Shown piece by piece: positions 33,256-41,715 of a stretch of DNA of 64,000 nucleotides. Source of the stretch: RGIG4079 sp045646905 (lineage in GTDB: Bacteria > Bacteroidota > Bacteroidia > Bacteroidales > Muribaculaceae); NCBI GenBank assembly GCA_045646905.1, contig JAZRLP010000026.1, positions 434,001-498,000 of the forward strand, read 5' to 3'. Position 1 is the first letter of the stretch. Each line of letters begins with the position of its first letter. The notes beneath the pieces were generated by a model. That model was given only the letters and a program-made list of their open reading frames with translations, was not told where the DNA came from and did not search any database. A program made the translations under genes and the position numbers.

Positions 33256-35970
33256 ATGAAAAGAGTTTATACATTTGGCGACGGTAAAGCTGAAGGTAAT
33301 GCATCGATGAGAAACCTCCTCGGTGGTAAAGGCGCAAACCTCGCAGAAATGAACTTGTTGGGTATGCCAGTTCCTCCTGGTTTTACTATCACAACCGAAG
33401 TTTGTACAGAGTACACTCAAAAAGGTAAAGAAGCAGTAGTTGCTCTTATCAAAGACGAAGTAGAAGCAGCTATCGCTCACGTTGAAAAATTAACTGGCAA
33501 ACAATTTGATGAACCATCTAACCCATTGTTGGTATCAGTACGTTCAGGTGCTCGTGCTTCAATGCCTGGTATGATGGATACAGTGTTGAACCTTGGTATG
33601 AATGACGCTACTGTAGCTTCACTCGCTGAAAAGAGTGGCAACCCACGTTTTGCATGGGACAGCTATCGTCGTTTCGTTCAAATGTATGGTGACGTTGTTC
33701 TTGGAATGAAGCCAAAGAGCAAAGCCGACATCGATCCATTTGAAGCTATCATGGAAAAGGTTAAAGAAGAAAAAGGTGTTAAACTTGATACCGAACTTGA
33801 AGTATCTGATCTTCAAAACCTCGTTAAATTATTTAAGGCTGCTGTAAAAGATTTCACAGGCAAAGATTTCCCCGATAGCGCATGGGAACAACTTTGGGGT
33901 GGTATCTGTGCAGTATTTGATAGCTGGATGAACGAACGTGCTATCCTCTATCGTCGTATGAACCAAATCCCTGAAGAATGGGGTACTGCAGTAAACGTTC
34001 AAGCAATGGTTTATGGTAACATGGGTGACAACTCTGCTACTGGTGTTGCTTTCAGCCGTGATGCTGCAACAGGTGAAAATATGTTTAATGGTGAATACCT
34101 TATCAATGCTCAAGGTGAAGATGTTGTAGCTGGTATTCGCACTCCACAACAAATCACAACTGAAGGTTCACGTCGTTGGGCTGCTCTCCAAGGTATCAGC
34201 GAAGAAGAACGTGCAAGCAAATATCCTTCACTCGAAGAAGCTATGCCTGCTCTTGCTGCTGAACTTATTGCAATCTCTAATCGTCTTGAAGATTATTACA
34301 AAGATATGCAAGATATGGAGTTCACTATCCAAGATGGTAAACTTTGGATGCTTCAAACTCGTAATGGTAAACGTACAGGTGCGGCTATGGTTAAAATCGC
34401 TATGGACCTTCTTCGTGCTGGTCAAATCGATGAAAAGACTACCCTCCTCCGTATGGAACCACAAAAACTTGATGAACTTCTCCACCCAGTATTTGATAAA
34501 GACGCATTGAAACGTGCTAAAGTTGCTGCTAAAGGTCTTCCTGCATCTCCAGGTGCTGCAACAGGTCAAATCGTATTCTTCGCTGACGAAGCTGAAGTTT
34601 GGGCTGAAAAGAAGAAAAAAGTTGTTCTTGTTCGTATTGAAACATCGCCTGAAGACCTTCGTGGTATGGCAGTAGCTCAAGGTATCTTGACCATGCGTGG
34701 CGGTATGACTTCTCACGCTGCTGTAGTTGCTCGCGGTATGGGTAAATGTTGTGTTTCAGGTGCTGGCGAAATCAAAGTTGACTATGAAGCAAAAACGCTC
34801 GAAATGAGTGGTAAAGTATATAAAGAAGGTGATTGGATCTCATTGAATGGTTCAACAGGTGAAGTTTACGATGGACAAGTTCCTACTGCTGACCCAGAAC
34901 TCGATGGCGACTTCGGTGCAATCATGAATCTTTCTGAAAAATATACAAAAACTCTTGTTCGCACTAATGCTGACTCTCCTCGCGATGCTAAACAAGCTCG
35001 TTACTTCGGTGCTCAAGGTATCGGTCTTTGCCGTACAGAACACATGTTCTTTGAAGGTGATCGTATCAAAGCTGTACGCGAGATGATTCTTGCAAGCGAT
35101 AAAGAAGGTCGTGTTGAAGCTCTTGGTAAATTACTTCCAATGCAACGTGGTGACTTTGAAGGTATTTTCGAAGCTATGGACGGTTATGGTGTAACTATCC
35201 GCCTCCTCGACCCACCTTTGCATGAATTTGTTCCTCATCAAACTGCTACTCAAAAAGAACTTGCTGAAGAAATGGGTATTACTCTTGAACAAGTTAAAGC
35301 AAAAGTTGATAGCCTTGAGGAATTCAACCCAATGCTTGGTCACCGTGGTTGTCGTCTTGGTATTACTTATCCAGAAATCACTGAGATGCAAACACGCGCT
35401 ATTATTGAAGCAGCGCTTGCAGTTCAAGCTCGTGGAGTGAAAGTATTCCCTGAAATTATGATTCCATTGGTTGGTTCTCTTAAAGAAATCCAAAACCAAG
35501 CTGATGTAATCAATGCTACTGCAGCTAAAGTATTTGAAGAAAAAGGTGAAACTGTTGCATACAAAGTTGGTACAATGATTGAGGTACCTCGTGCAGCTCT
35601 ATGTGCAAATGAAATCGCAACTGTTGCTGACTTCTTCTCATTTGGCACAAACGACTTAACTCAAATGACATTTGGTTTCTCTCGTGATGATGCTCCTAAA
35701 TTCTTGAAATTCTACAAAGAAAACGGTATCATCAAGACTGACCCATTTGAAGTACTTGATCAAGAAGGTGTAGGTCAACTCGTTCGTATGGGTGTTGAAA
35801 AAGGTCGTGCAACTAAACCTGAATTGAAAGTTGGTATTTGTGGTGAACATGGTGGTGAACCATCTTCTGTTAAGTTCTGTGCTAAACTTGGCATGAACTA
35901 TGTGAGCTGTTCTCCATTCCGTGTGCCCATCGCACGCGTAGCTGCTGCTCAAGCTGCAATTGAAGAATAA
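33256..35970 (+). CDS. ppdK: Pyruvate, phosphate dikinase
   Basis: Interconverts pyruvate + ATP + Pi and phosphoenolpyruvate + AMP + PPi; central to glycolysis and gluconeogenesis in anaerobes. The 904 residues hold the N-terminal ATP-grasp domain (GDGKAEGNASMRNLLGGKGA onward), the swivelling phosphohistidine domain with GGMTSHAAVVARGMG (catalytic H487), and the C-terminal PEP/pyruvate TIM barrel with CGEHGGEPSS and a Cys in YVSCSPFRVP. Codon use differs from most neighbours (more C-ending codons, GGT, CGT, AAC), as expected for a very highly expressed gene. It ends at a strong terminator. Confidence 0.97.
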   Translation: MKRVYTFGDGKAEGNASMRNLLGGKGANLAEMNLLGMPVPPGFTITTEVCTEYTQKGKEAVVALIKDEVEAAIAHVEKLTGKQFDEPSNPLLVSVRSGARASMPGMMDTVLNLGMNDATVASLAEKSGNPRFAWDSYRRFVQMYGDVVLGMKPKSKADIDPFEAIMEKVKEEKGVKLDTELEVSDLQNLVKLFKAAVKDFTGKDFPDSAWEQLWGGICAVFDSWMNERAILYRRMNQIPEEWGTAVNVQAMVYGNMGDNSATGVAFSRDAATGENMFNGEYLINAQGEDVVAGIRTPQQITTEGSRRWAALQGISEEERASKYPSLEEAMPALAAELIAISNRLEDYYKDMQDMEFTIQDGKLWMLQTRNGKRTGAAMVKIAMDLLRAGQIDEKTTLLRMEPQKLDELLHPVFDKDALKRAKVAAKGLPASPGAATGQIVFFADEAEVWAEKKKKVVLVRIETSPEDLRGMAVAQGILTMRGGMTSHAAVVARGMGKCCVSGAGEIKVDYEAKTLEMSGKVYKEGDWISLNGSTGEVYDGQVPTADPELDGDFGAIMNLSEKYTKTLVRTNADSPRDAKQARYFGAQGIGLCRTEHMFFEGDRIKAVREMILASDKEGRVEALGKLLPMQRGDFEGIFEAMDGYGVTIRLLDPPLHEFVPHQTATQKELAEEMGITLEQVKAKVDSLEEFNPMLGHRGCRLGITYPEITEMQTRAIIEAALAVQARGVKVFPEIMIPLVGSLKEIQNQADVINATAAKVFEEKGETVAYKVGTMIEVPRAALCANEIATVADFFSFGTNDLTQMTFGFSRDDAPKFLKFYKENGIIKTDPFEVLDQEGVGQLVRMGVEKGRATKPELKVGICGEHGGEPSSVKFCAKLGMNYVSCSPFRVPIARVAAAQAAIEE

Positions 35971-35994
35971 TTGTTAATTCTATCAATACATTAT

Positions 35995-36027
35995 GAATCC
36001 GAGTGCTTTGGCATTCGGATTCTTTTT
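35995..36027 (+). terminator. Terminator of ppdK
   Basis: Stem GAATCCGAGTGC (35995-36006) with GCATTCGGATTC (36011-36022), one G-T pair, 4-nt loop, followed by TTTTT. Classical intrinsic terminator 24 nt after the ppdK stop. Confidence 0.9.
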
Positions 36028-36052
36028 ATTAGCATACATTATGAAGCTCAAT

Positions 36053-36080
36053 AAAAAAGCCGACAATGATTTGCCGGCTT
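36053..36080 (-). terminator. Terminator of the minus-strand small RNA
   Basis: On the minus strand AAGCCGGCAA pairs with TTGTCGGCTT (one G-T pair) around a 4-nt loop and is followed by a run of T (plus-strand A-run at 36053-36058). It faces the ppdK terminator across about 30 nt and ends a transcript coming from 36301. Confidence 0.85.
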
Positions 36081-36301
36081 ATAATGTCCACACCAAAGGA
36101 TGCGATGAAACTCCGAGTGACAGGATTTGAGTGCTTACTAACCTTTGTAATCCGCCTTGGGTAAAAATTACCGCCTCGAAGAGGTGGGGCCCGCCATTGG
36201 ATAGTTGAGCTTGTCTCGGTATTTCAAGAATATTTGATGAGTTTCCCAATCAACTTTGATGTGGTAGTATCCTCAAAATGGTAGCACTCTTGCTTAATCT
36301 T
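36053..36301 (-). ncRNA. Structured small RNA, possibly 6S-like (Bacteroidales-1)
   Basis: No gene fits this 480-nt gap, yet the minus strand has a full promoter (36308-36339), about 250 nt of GC-richer sequence, and a strong terminator. Internal pairings include GAGTGCT (36283-36289) with AGCACTC (36129-36135), and small hairpins around 36161-36190 (CCTC/GAGG and GGTAA/TTACC). No ORF or tRNA-like fold is present, and RNase P, tmRNA and SRP RNA hallmarks are absent. Size, promoter type and isolated transcript fit the Bacteroidales-1 / 6S RNA class, but I cannot confirm the family by eye. Confidence 0.65.
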
Positions 36302-36307
36302 GTAGTA

Positions 36308-36339
36308 CAAAATTAAAATATCAACTGCAAAAAAACAAA
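36308..36339 (-). promoter_or_regulatory. Promoter of the small RNA
   Basis: On the minus strand TTTG (36336-36339) and TAATTTTG (36308-36315) are separated by 20 nt. Predicted start close to 36301. Confidence 0.75.
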
Positions 36340-36383
36340 TTTTTAAGGTTAAAATTGTGTCAATTTAATATTTTACATAAAAC

Positions 36384-36417
36384 TTTGTTGTTAAATAAGA
36401 TAGTTTTTGTAACTTTG
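36384..36417 (+). promoter_or_regulatory. Promoter for Crp/Fnr gene
   Basis: TTTG at 36384-36387 and TAACTTTG at 36410-36417 with a 22-nt spacer. The start near 36424 leaves a leader of about 26 nt. It is divergent from the small RNA promoter, 45 nt away. Confidence 0.7.
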
Positions 36418-36449
36418 TGTGTTAGATAACATAATTCTACAACTATAAA

Positions 36450-37148
36450 ATGATTAAAAGTGCCCTTGAAAAAATTATAAGTGAGGATCTTGCTGAAATT
36501 TGGTCAATTCTTAATGGTGATGAAAAGCGTCGCATAATAGACAATTTTCAAATACATAACTTTAAGAAAAATCAAGTTATCTATGCCGAAAAAGAAGAGC
36601 CAGAATTTATATGGTGCTTGATTAAAGGTAAGGTCAAGAAATATAAAGATGGTATTGGTGGCAGACAGCAAATTATTCGATTGATTCGTCCGGTACAATA
36701 TTTCGGATATAGAGCATATTTTGCTAATGAGCCATATGTTTCGAGTGCGGCAGCATTGGAAGCTTCAACTTTGGGCACTCTTCCGATGTCTTTAGTTGAT
36801 GAAATTATGGAGAATAATAACAAGTTAGCTCGTTTCTTTATTCACGAGTTATCGAGAAACTTGGGCGGTTCGGATACTAAAATCGTAAATTTAACTCAAA
36901 AACATATTAGAGGCCGCTTAGCCGAGGCTCTGATGTTATTGAAAGATAATTACGGGTATGAAGATGATAATTCTACACTGAAGATATATCTCGCTCGAGA
37001 GGATTTAGCAAATATGTCAAATATGACAACATCTAATGCAATTAGAACATTATCTAGTTTCGTGACAGAAAAAATAATAATTGTAGACGGAAGGAGAATA
37101 AAGATTATAAACGAGCCAATGCTAAAAAAAATAAGCAAATTTGGATAA
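36450..37148 (+). CDS. Crp/Fnr family transcriptional regulator
   Basis: 232 residues: N-terminal cyclic-nucleotide-binding-type beta-roll (about 25-135) and a C-terminal winged helix (about 160-225; LAREDLANMSNMTTSNAIRTL is the recognition region). There is no Fnr-like N-terminal cysteine cluster, so oxygen sensing by Fe-S is unlikely. The ligand is unknown. It stands alone with its own promoter and a terminator whose stem overlaps the 3-prime end of menE. Confidence 0.92.
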   Translation: MIKSALEKIISEDLAEIWSILNGDEKRRIIDNFQIHNFKKNQVIYAEKEEPEFIWCLIKGKVKKYKDGIGGRQQIIRLIRPVQYFGYRAYFANEPYVSSAAALEASTLGTLPMSLVDEIMENNNKLARFFIHELSRNLGGSDTKIVNLTQKHIRGRLAEALMLLKDNYGYEDDNSTLKIYLAREDLANMSNMTTSNAIRTLSSFVTEKIIIVDGRRIKIINEPMLKKISKFG

Positions 37149-37149
37149 C

Positions 37150-37184
37150 AAAGGGACTACAACAGTAGTCTCTTTATTTTTTTT
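37150..37184 (+). terminator. Terminator of Crp/Fnr gene, overlapping menE 3-prime end
   Basis: AAAGGGACTAC (37150-37160) pairs with GTAGTCTCTTT (37165-37175, one G-T pair), followed by ATTTTTTTT on the plus strand. The right arm lies inside the final codons of menE on the other strand, so this hairpin is under both coding and structural constraint. Confidence 0.85.
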
Positions 37185-38146
37185 GACTCAGTATATACAA
37201 ACTTTTCTACGCATTTAATCTTCTTGGGTAGCTCATATTTCATTAATAATGTCGCTGCATCATTGAGTATTTTTGACTCATCTATAGCATTGTTGTTTGA
37301 CTCAATGTACAATGTAACCGACTCACCCCATTTTTCATGGTTATCACCAATAACATAAAAAGGATATGGAATTATTGACGATAATTTTTTCTCTATCTCT
37401 TCAGGGAAAACTTTTATACCTCCAGTATTAATAACATTGTCATATCTTCCCCTCCAAACAAAATGTCGTTCATCAATTATCTCTACAATATCGTTAGTTG
37501 TAATTTCTTTATAAGAGAATTCGGGCGCTTTTATTACTAAGCAACTGCGCTCATCAATTGAAACAATAATTCCAGGTAGTGTTTCATACTCATTGCTTCC
37601 AATAGGTCTCAACGCTATGTGACTACAAGTTTCGGTCATCCCATATGATACAAATGCATTTATACCCATTGATATCAATACATTCTCTTTTTTTGATGAT
37701 AATGCCCCCCCGCCTATTAATAGATTTCGAATAGTGTTATGTGAGTATTGATAATTTTCAATAATCCAATCGACTTGAGATGGGACAATTGGCAAGAGAT
37801 CAATTTCGCCATAGTTCATATTTAGGGGTCTATTGGATGGTGTTTCAATCCATAAATTTGCGCCTGATACTATGGCTCTTACTACCATCATTTTACCTGC
37901 AATATAGTTAGTAGATAATGGTAGAACTAATGTGGATGAATTGTTTATATTAAAATATCGGCAAGTAGCATCAGCTGATTTAATAATATCGCTTTTTGTT
38001 AGTTTTATTGGTTTGGGTATTCCAGTAGAACCTGATGAGTTAGCTATAACATAAGGCAAATCATTGTGCCATTCATTAACAAATTGAGTGGTCGTAGCAT
38101 CAATATTTTTAATTAATGCTAAAGTATCATTGATGGAATTTCCCAT
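37157..38146 (-). CDS. menE: o-Succinylbenzoate-CoA ligase
   Basis: AMP-forming acyl-CoA synthetase activating o-succinylbenzoate in menaquinone synthesis. 329 residues with the P-loop-like SSGSTGIPKPIKL, the SYGMTETCSH motif, and the A8 region WRGRYDNVINTGGIKVFPEEIE. Short for the ANL superfamily, as usual for Bacteroidales MenE, which lack much of the N-terminal domain. Its start overlaps menC by 28 nt. Last gene of the ftsY-to-menE operon. Confidence 0.92.
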   Translation of the reverse strand: MGNSINDTLALIKNIDATTTQFVNEWHNDLPYVIANSSGSTGIPKPIKLTKSDIIKSADATCRYFNINNSSTLVLPLSTNYIAGKMMVVRAIVSGANLWIETPSNRPLNMNYGEIDLLPIVPSQVDWIIENYQYSHNTIRNLLIGGGALSSKKENVLISMGINAFVSYGMTETCSHIALRPIGSNEYETLPGIIVSIDERSCLVIKAPEFSYKEITTNDIVEIIDERHFVWRGRYDNVINTGGIKVFPEEIEKKLSSIIPYPFYVIGDNHEKWGESVTLYIESNNNAIDESKILNDAATLLMKYELPKKIKCVEKFVYTESKKIKRLLL

Positions 38147-39162
38147 GATTTTTTAGGATTATATAACAAAACATCATCTACTTGCTCCAATGGAGACTCT
38201 ATATTATTTGAATATAATGCTCCTGTTCCAAGTCCCTGGGGTAAAGATGTGCGATATGTACTTATCCATTGAGCAATTGCATTTAGTCCGATGTTTGATT
38301 CTAAAGCAGATGTTGCCCACCAACCAATATTTAAATCTTCTGCTAATTTTATCCATTCGTTTGCGCCATAAAACCCTCCACACAAACTCGGTTTTAATAT
38401 AATGTAAGCTGGAGAAATTGAATGTAATAACTGTTCTTTGAGTTCTTTCCCTTCAACTCCTATAAGTTCTTCATCTAATGCAATGGGGATAGGACTATTT
38501 TTACATATTAATTCCATTGCCTCCCATTGGTTAGGTTTTATCGGTTGTTCAATCGAGTGGATATTGTATTTTGATAATTTTTCAAGATAAGTCAATGCAT
38601 CATTTGCATCAAAAGCACCATTCGCATCTAATCTGATTTCTAAATTGTTAGTAGGAAAATTGCTTCTTATGTATTTTAATAATTTTATTTCTTTATTAAA
38701 ATCTATGCCTCCTATTTTCAATTTAATACAATTAAAACCTGCTTCAAGTTTCTGATTTATTCGCTCAAACATTTCATTAAATGTTCCCATCCAAATCAAA
38801 CCATTTATTTGAATGTGAGCCAACCCATTTGACCAATTTGAATCAAAAATTTTACGCACTCCACCATTCTTTAAATCAAATAATGCAGTTTCAATTCCGA
38901 AACGAATAGAACTATATTCAATATTATTAGGGGATATATTATTTATATCTTGGCAAATTTGGCAAAGCACTTGCTCATAATCGGGTTTGTCGTCAGAGCC
39001 TAACCCCTTAAACAATGCGCACTCCCCTAACCCATATATATGTGGAGCTGAATCATCCCATATTTTTATAAAATAAGTATCCTTCTCAAGCATCGTTGCT
39101 CGAGAAGTAATTGCTGGATTTTTGAAGTTTAATGTATATTTTTTAAAAGTTGCTTTTAGCAT
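38119..39162 (-). CDS. menC: o-Succinylbenzoate synthase
   Basis: Enolase-superfamily dehydratase producing o-succinylbenzoate. The 347 residues contain the catalytic KxK (CIKLKIGG), metal ligands in RLDANGAF, SIEQP and ALDEELIG, and the second lysine in ILKPSLCGG. Its ATG overlaps the menB stop by 1 nt (TAATG), indicating coupled translation. Confidence 0.93.
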   Translation of the reverse strand: MLKATFKKYTLNFKNPAITSRATMLEKDTYFIKIWDDSAPHIYGLGECALFKGLGSDDKPDYEQVLCQICQDINNISPNNIEYSSIRFGIETALFDLKNGGVRKIFDSNWSNGLAHIQINGLIWMGTFNEMFERINQKLEAGFNCIKLKIGGIDFNKEIKLLKYIRSNFPTNNLEIRLDANGAFDANDALTYLEKLSKYNIHSIEQPIKPNQWEAMELICKNSPIPIALDEELIGVEGKELKEQLLHSISPAYIILKPSLCGGFYGANEWIKLAEDLNIGWWATSALESNIGLNAIAQWISTYRTSLPQGLGTGALYSNNIESPLEQVDDVLLYNPKKSWEIPSMIL

Positions 39163-39986
39163 TATCCTGGGAATTTGGGGAACTTTTGGAAATCCGGATC
39201 ACGTTTTTCAAGAAAAGCATTTTTCCCTTCTTGGGCTTCTTCCATTAAATAATACATTAATGTTGCATCGCCAGCAAATTCCATCATACCTCTTTGGCCA
39301 TCAAGTTCTGCATTAAGAGCTCGTTTAATCATTCTAATAGCCATCGGGCTTCGTTGTAGTATAGTCTTACACCAATCAATTGTTTCGTTTTCAAGTTGTT
39401 CAAACGGCACAACTTTGTTTACCATGCCCATCTCAAATGCTTCTTGTGCTGTATATTGTCGGCAAAGGAACCATATTTCTCTGGCTTTCTTTTGGCCAAC
39501 GCATCGAGCAAGATACGATGAGCCAAAACCAGCATCAAAACTACCTACCTTTGGCCCTGTTTGTCCAAAACGAGCATTTTCTGACGCTATAGTTAAATCG
39601 CATACTACATGAAGAACATGTCCGCCACCAATAGCGTAACCATTTACCATGGCAATTACTGGTTTGGGAATTGAGCGAATTGCTTTGTGCAAATCCAATA
39701 CATTCAAACGAGGAACACCATTTTCATCAATATATCCACCTATGCCTTTTACTTTTTGGTCTCCGCCTGAACAAAATGCCTTGTCTCCTGTACCTGTTAA
39801 GATTATTACGCCAATATCATTTGATTCACGACAATATGCCATTGCATCAAGCATCTCCTTATTTGTTTGTGGGCGAAATGCGTTATATACATGTGGGCGA
39901 TTAATTGTAATTTTTGCTATGCCATCGTAATATTCAAATAGAATATCTTCGTATTTTTTAATTGTAGTCCATTCAATATTATTCAT
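39162..39986 (-). CDS. menB: 1,4-Dihydroxy-2-naphthoyl-CoA synthase
   Basis: Crotonase-fold enzyme closing the naphthoquinone ring. The 274 residues include INRPHVYNAFRPQT, the oxyanion-hole region CSGGDQKVKG, NGYAIGGGHVLH, and the C-terminal EKRDPDFQKFP typical of MenB. It follows menD by 7 nt and precedes menC. Confidence 0.96.
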   Translation of the reverse strand: MNNIEWTTIKKYEDILFEYYDGIAKITINRPHVYNAFRPQTNKEMLDAMAYCRESNDIGVIILTGTGDKAFCSGGDQKVKGIGGYIDENGVPRLNVLDLHKAIRSIPKPVIAMVNGYAIGGGHVLHVVCDLTIASENARFGQTGPKVGSFDAGFGSSYLARCVGQKKAREIWFLCRQYTAQEAFEMGMVNKVVPFEQLENETIDWCKTILQRSPMAIRMIKRALNAELDGQRGMMEFAGDATLMYYLMEEAQEGKNAFLEKRDPDFQKFPKFPG

Positions 39987-39993
39987 AACTAAT

Positions 39994-41694
39994 TTATTTA
40001 AAGTAATTTGACAATATATTTGCGCTTATTAATGAAGGGGTATTAATAGCAAGAATAGCAGGTTTATTTGTTACTTCATTAAATTTAGGGAATATATCAA
40101 GCAATTCTTTCTCATTATTTGCTTCAAAATAAGTAAAGTCATACCCTTCAGCTAATGATTTCAATGGTAAATTGGGCTTAGTTGCAAAATACTCTTCCAA
40201 CTCCATTAATTGGGATGTAGATTTTATAAAACGAAATATTCCACCTCCACCATTATTCATTACAATCATTTTAAATGATGGTGGTATATTATTAATCGAG
40301 AAAGCACTAATATCATATTGTGCTGATAAATCTCCAGTAACTAAATAGGTAGTTTTAGGAGAATTTAATGCATATCCGATTGCAGTAGAGGTTGAACCAT
40401 CTATGCCACTTACTCCCCTATTACAAAATATTTTATTAACATTATTATTTTTATCAAATAGTTGATGATATCTAATAGGCGTACCATTTGATAAATGTAA
40501 ATTACCTTTTAATAATGGTAAAAATATAGAGAATGCTTTCAAGTCACTCCATTCACAATTTTGAACATATTTGTTATGCTTATGTTTAGAAAATGTTACC
40601 AAGTCGTTCCATTGTTTTTGGTAATCAATATCACTATTTTTGCCTTTAATTGATTCATTTAGCAATGAGAAAAACACATATGGCAAAGTATTTATGCGAT
40701 ATGTTAGCGACTGAAAGCAATCAATTGTAGTATCAGTTAACCCTATATGCCAATGCTCTATTGATTTTTTTTCTCTAAGATATTGTTTTATAAAACGAGA
40801 AATTAAAGCTCCACCAAAAGTTATAACGATATCAGGGCTGATATCAAAATTTCTATCTTTGTTTAGATTACATAAGTTTCTATCAATATTACATATAGCC
40901 TTTTTGCTATTTATATTGGAAATGCTTTCTGTTAGTAATGCGAAATTAGGATTTGATTCTAATATTTCATCTAATTTATCACTCAATGTAGTTGACCAAC
41001 TTTCATCATCGCAATTTTGGAAACCGGCAATGATTAGTACCCTCTTTTGATTAATTCTTTTTTCATTAATAATATTGTCAAAAAAGGTTGAGTCAAAAAA
41101 AGGTTGAGTTGATGGCATTGAAATAATACGAGGCGAATCTAAATATTCACCTATATATTGTGATAATGGTTCATCAAGTTGAATATTTAGATGTATTGGC
41201 CCTTTCTTCCCACTGCTTGATGTGATTATTGCATCGTTTACAATTCTATTGACATACCATTCTTGATTTTTAGTTTGGCATAATGGGGGTAAATTATAAC
41301 TCTTTTTTACAAATTTTGAAAGGGCTTCAAATTGATTTAAAGTTTGACTATCATCTTGGTCAATCCATTCATAAGGCCTATCTGCAGAAATTACAATTAA
41401 TGGAAGGTTTCTATAGTAGGCCTCAGCAATTGCTGGTGAATAATTAAGAAGAGCTGTACCAGAAGTACAAATCAATGCAACAGGTTCCTTTCCATTAGTA
41501 GAGGAAGCCAATCCAAGTGCAACAAAAGCAGCAGAACGTTCGTCAACAACCACAACCTTATTTAACGATTTTTCTTTCGCAGCAGCTACAATTAATGGTG
41601 CATTACGAGATCCTGGAGATAAAACTACATGTTTTATTCCATGAGCTACTAACAAGGAAATAGTAATATTACATATCTGATTAGCTGCTTCCAC
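39994..41694 (-). CDS. menD: SEPHCHC synthase MenD
   Basis: ThDP-dependent enzyme joining isochorismate and 2-oxoglutarate. 566 residues; the N terminus has LSPGSRNAPL, a conserved glutamate region CTSGTALLNYSPAIAEA follows, and the C terminus has the ThDP motif starting GDLSAQYD and ending NNGGGGIF. The start is GTG at 41694: it gives the usual N terminus and no in-frame ATG lies upstream. The gene is separated from menF by the acylation cassette, with 21 nt to the MBOAT stop. Confidence 0.95.
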   Translation of the reverse strand: MEAANQICNITISLLVAHGIKHVVLSPGSRNAPLIVAAAKEKSLNKVVVVDERSAAFVALGLASSTNGKEPVALICTSGTALLNYSPAIAEAYYRNLPLIVISADRPYEWIDQDDSQTLNQFEALSKFVKKSYNLPPLCQTKNQEWYVNRIVNDAIITSSSGKKGPIHLNIQLDEPLSQYIGEYLDSPRIISMPSTQPFFDSTFFDNIINEKRINQKRVLIIAGFQNCDDESWSTTLSDKLDEILESNPNFALLTESISNINSKKAICNIDRNLCNLNKDRNFDISPDIVITFGGALISRFIKQYLREKKSIEHWHIGLTDTTIDCFQSLTYRINTLPYVFFSLLNESIKGKNSDIDYQKQWNDLVTFSKHKHNKYVQNCEWSDLKAFSIFLPLLKGNLHLSNGTPIRYHQLFDKNNNVNKIFCNRGVSGIDGSTSTAIGYALNSPKTTYLVTGDLSAQYDISAFSINNIPPSFKMIVMNNGGGGIFRFIKSTSQLMELEEYFATKPNLPLKSLAEGYDFTYFEANNEKELLDIFPKFNEVTNKPAILAINTPSLISANILSNYFK

Positions 41695-41715
41695 TTTACA
41701 AGCGATTTTATAAAA

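Noticed and set aside
33244..35952. Long open frames on the minus strand through ppdK, such as 34228-34716
   Set aside because: They mirror the codon bias of ppdK and give Cys/Phe/Thr-rich sequences without any family signal or start context.
36053..36440. Riboswitch controlling the Crp/Fnr gene
   Set aside because: The structured part and its terminator are on the minus strand, and the Crp/Fnr gene has its own promoter with a leader of only about 26 nt.
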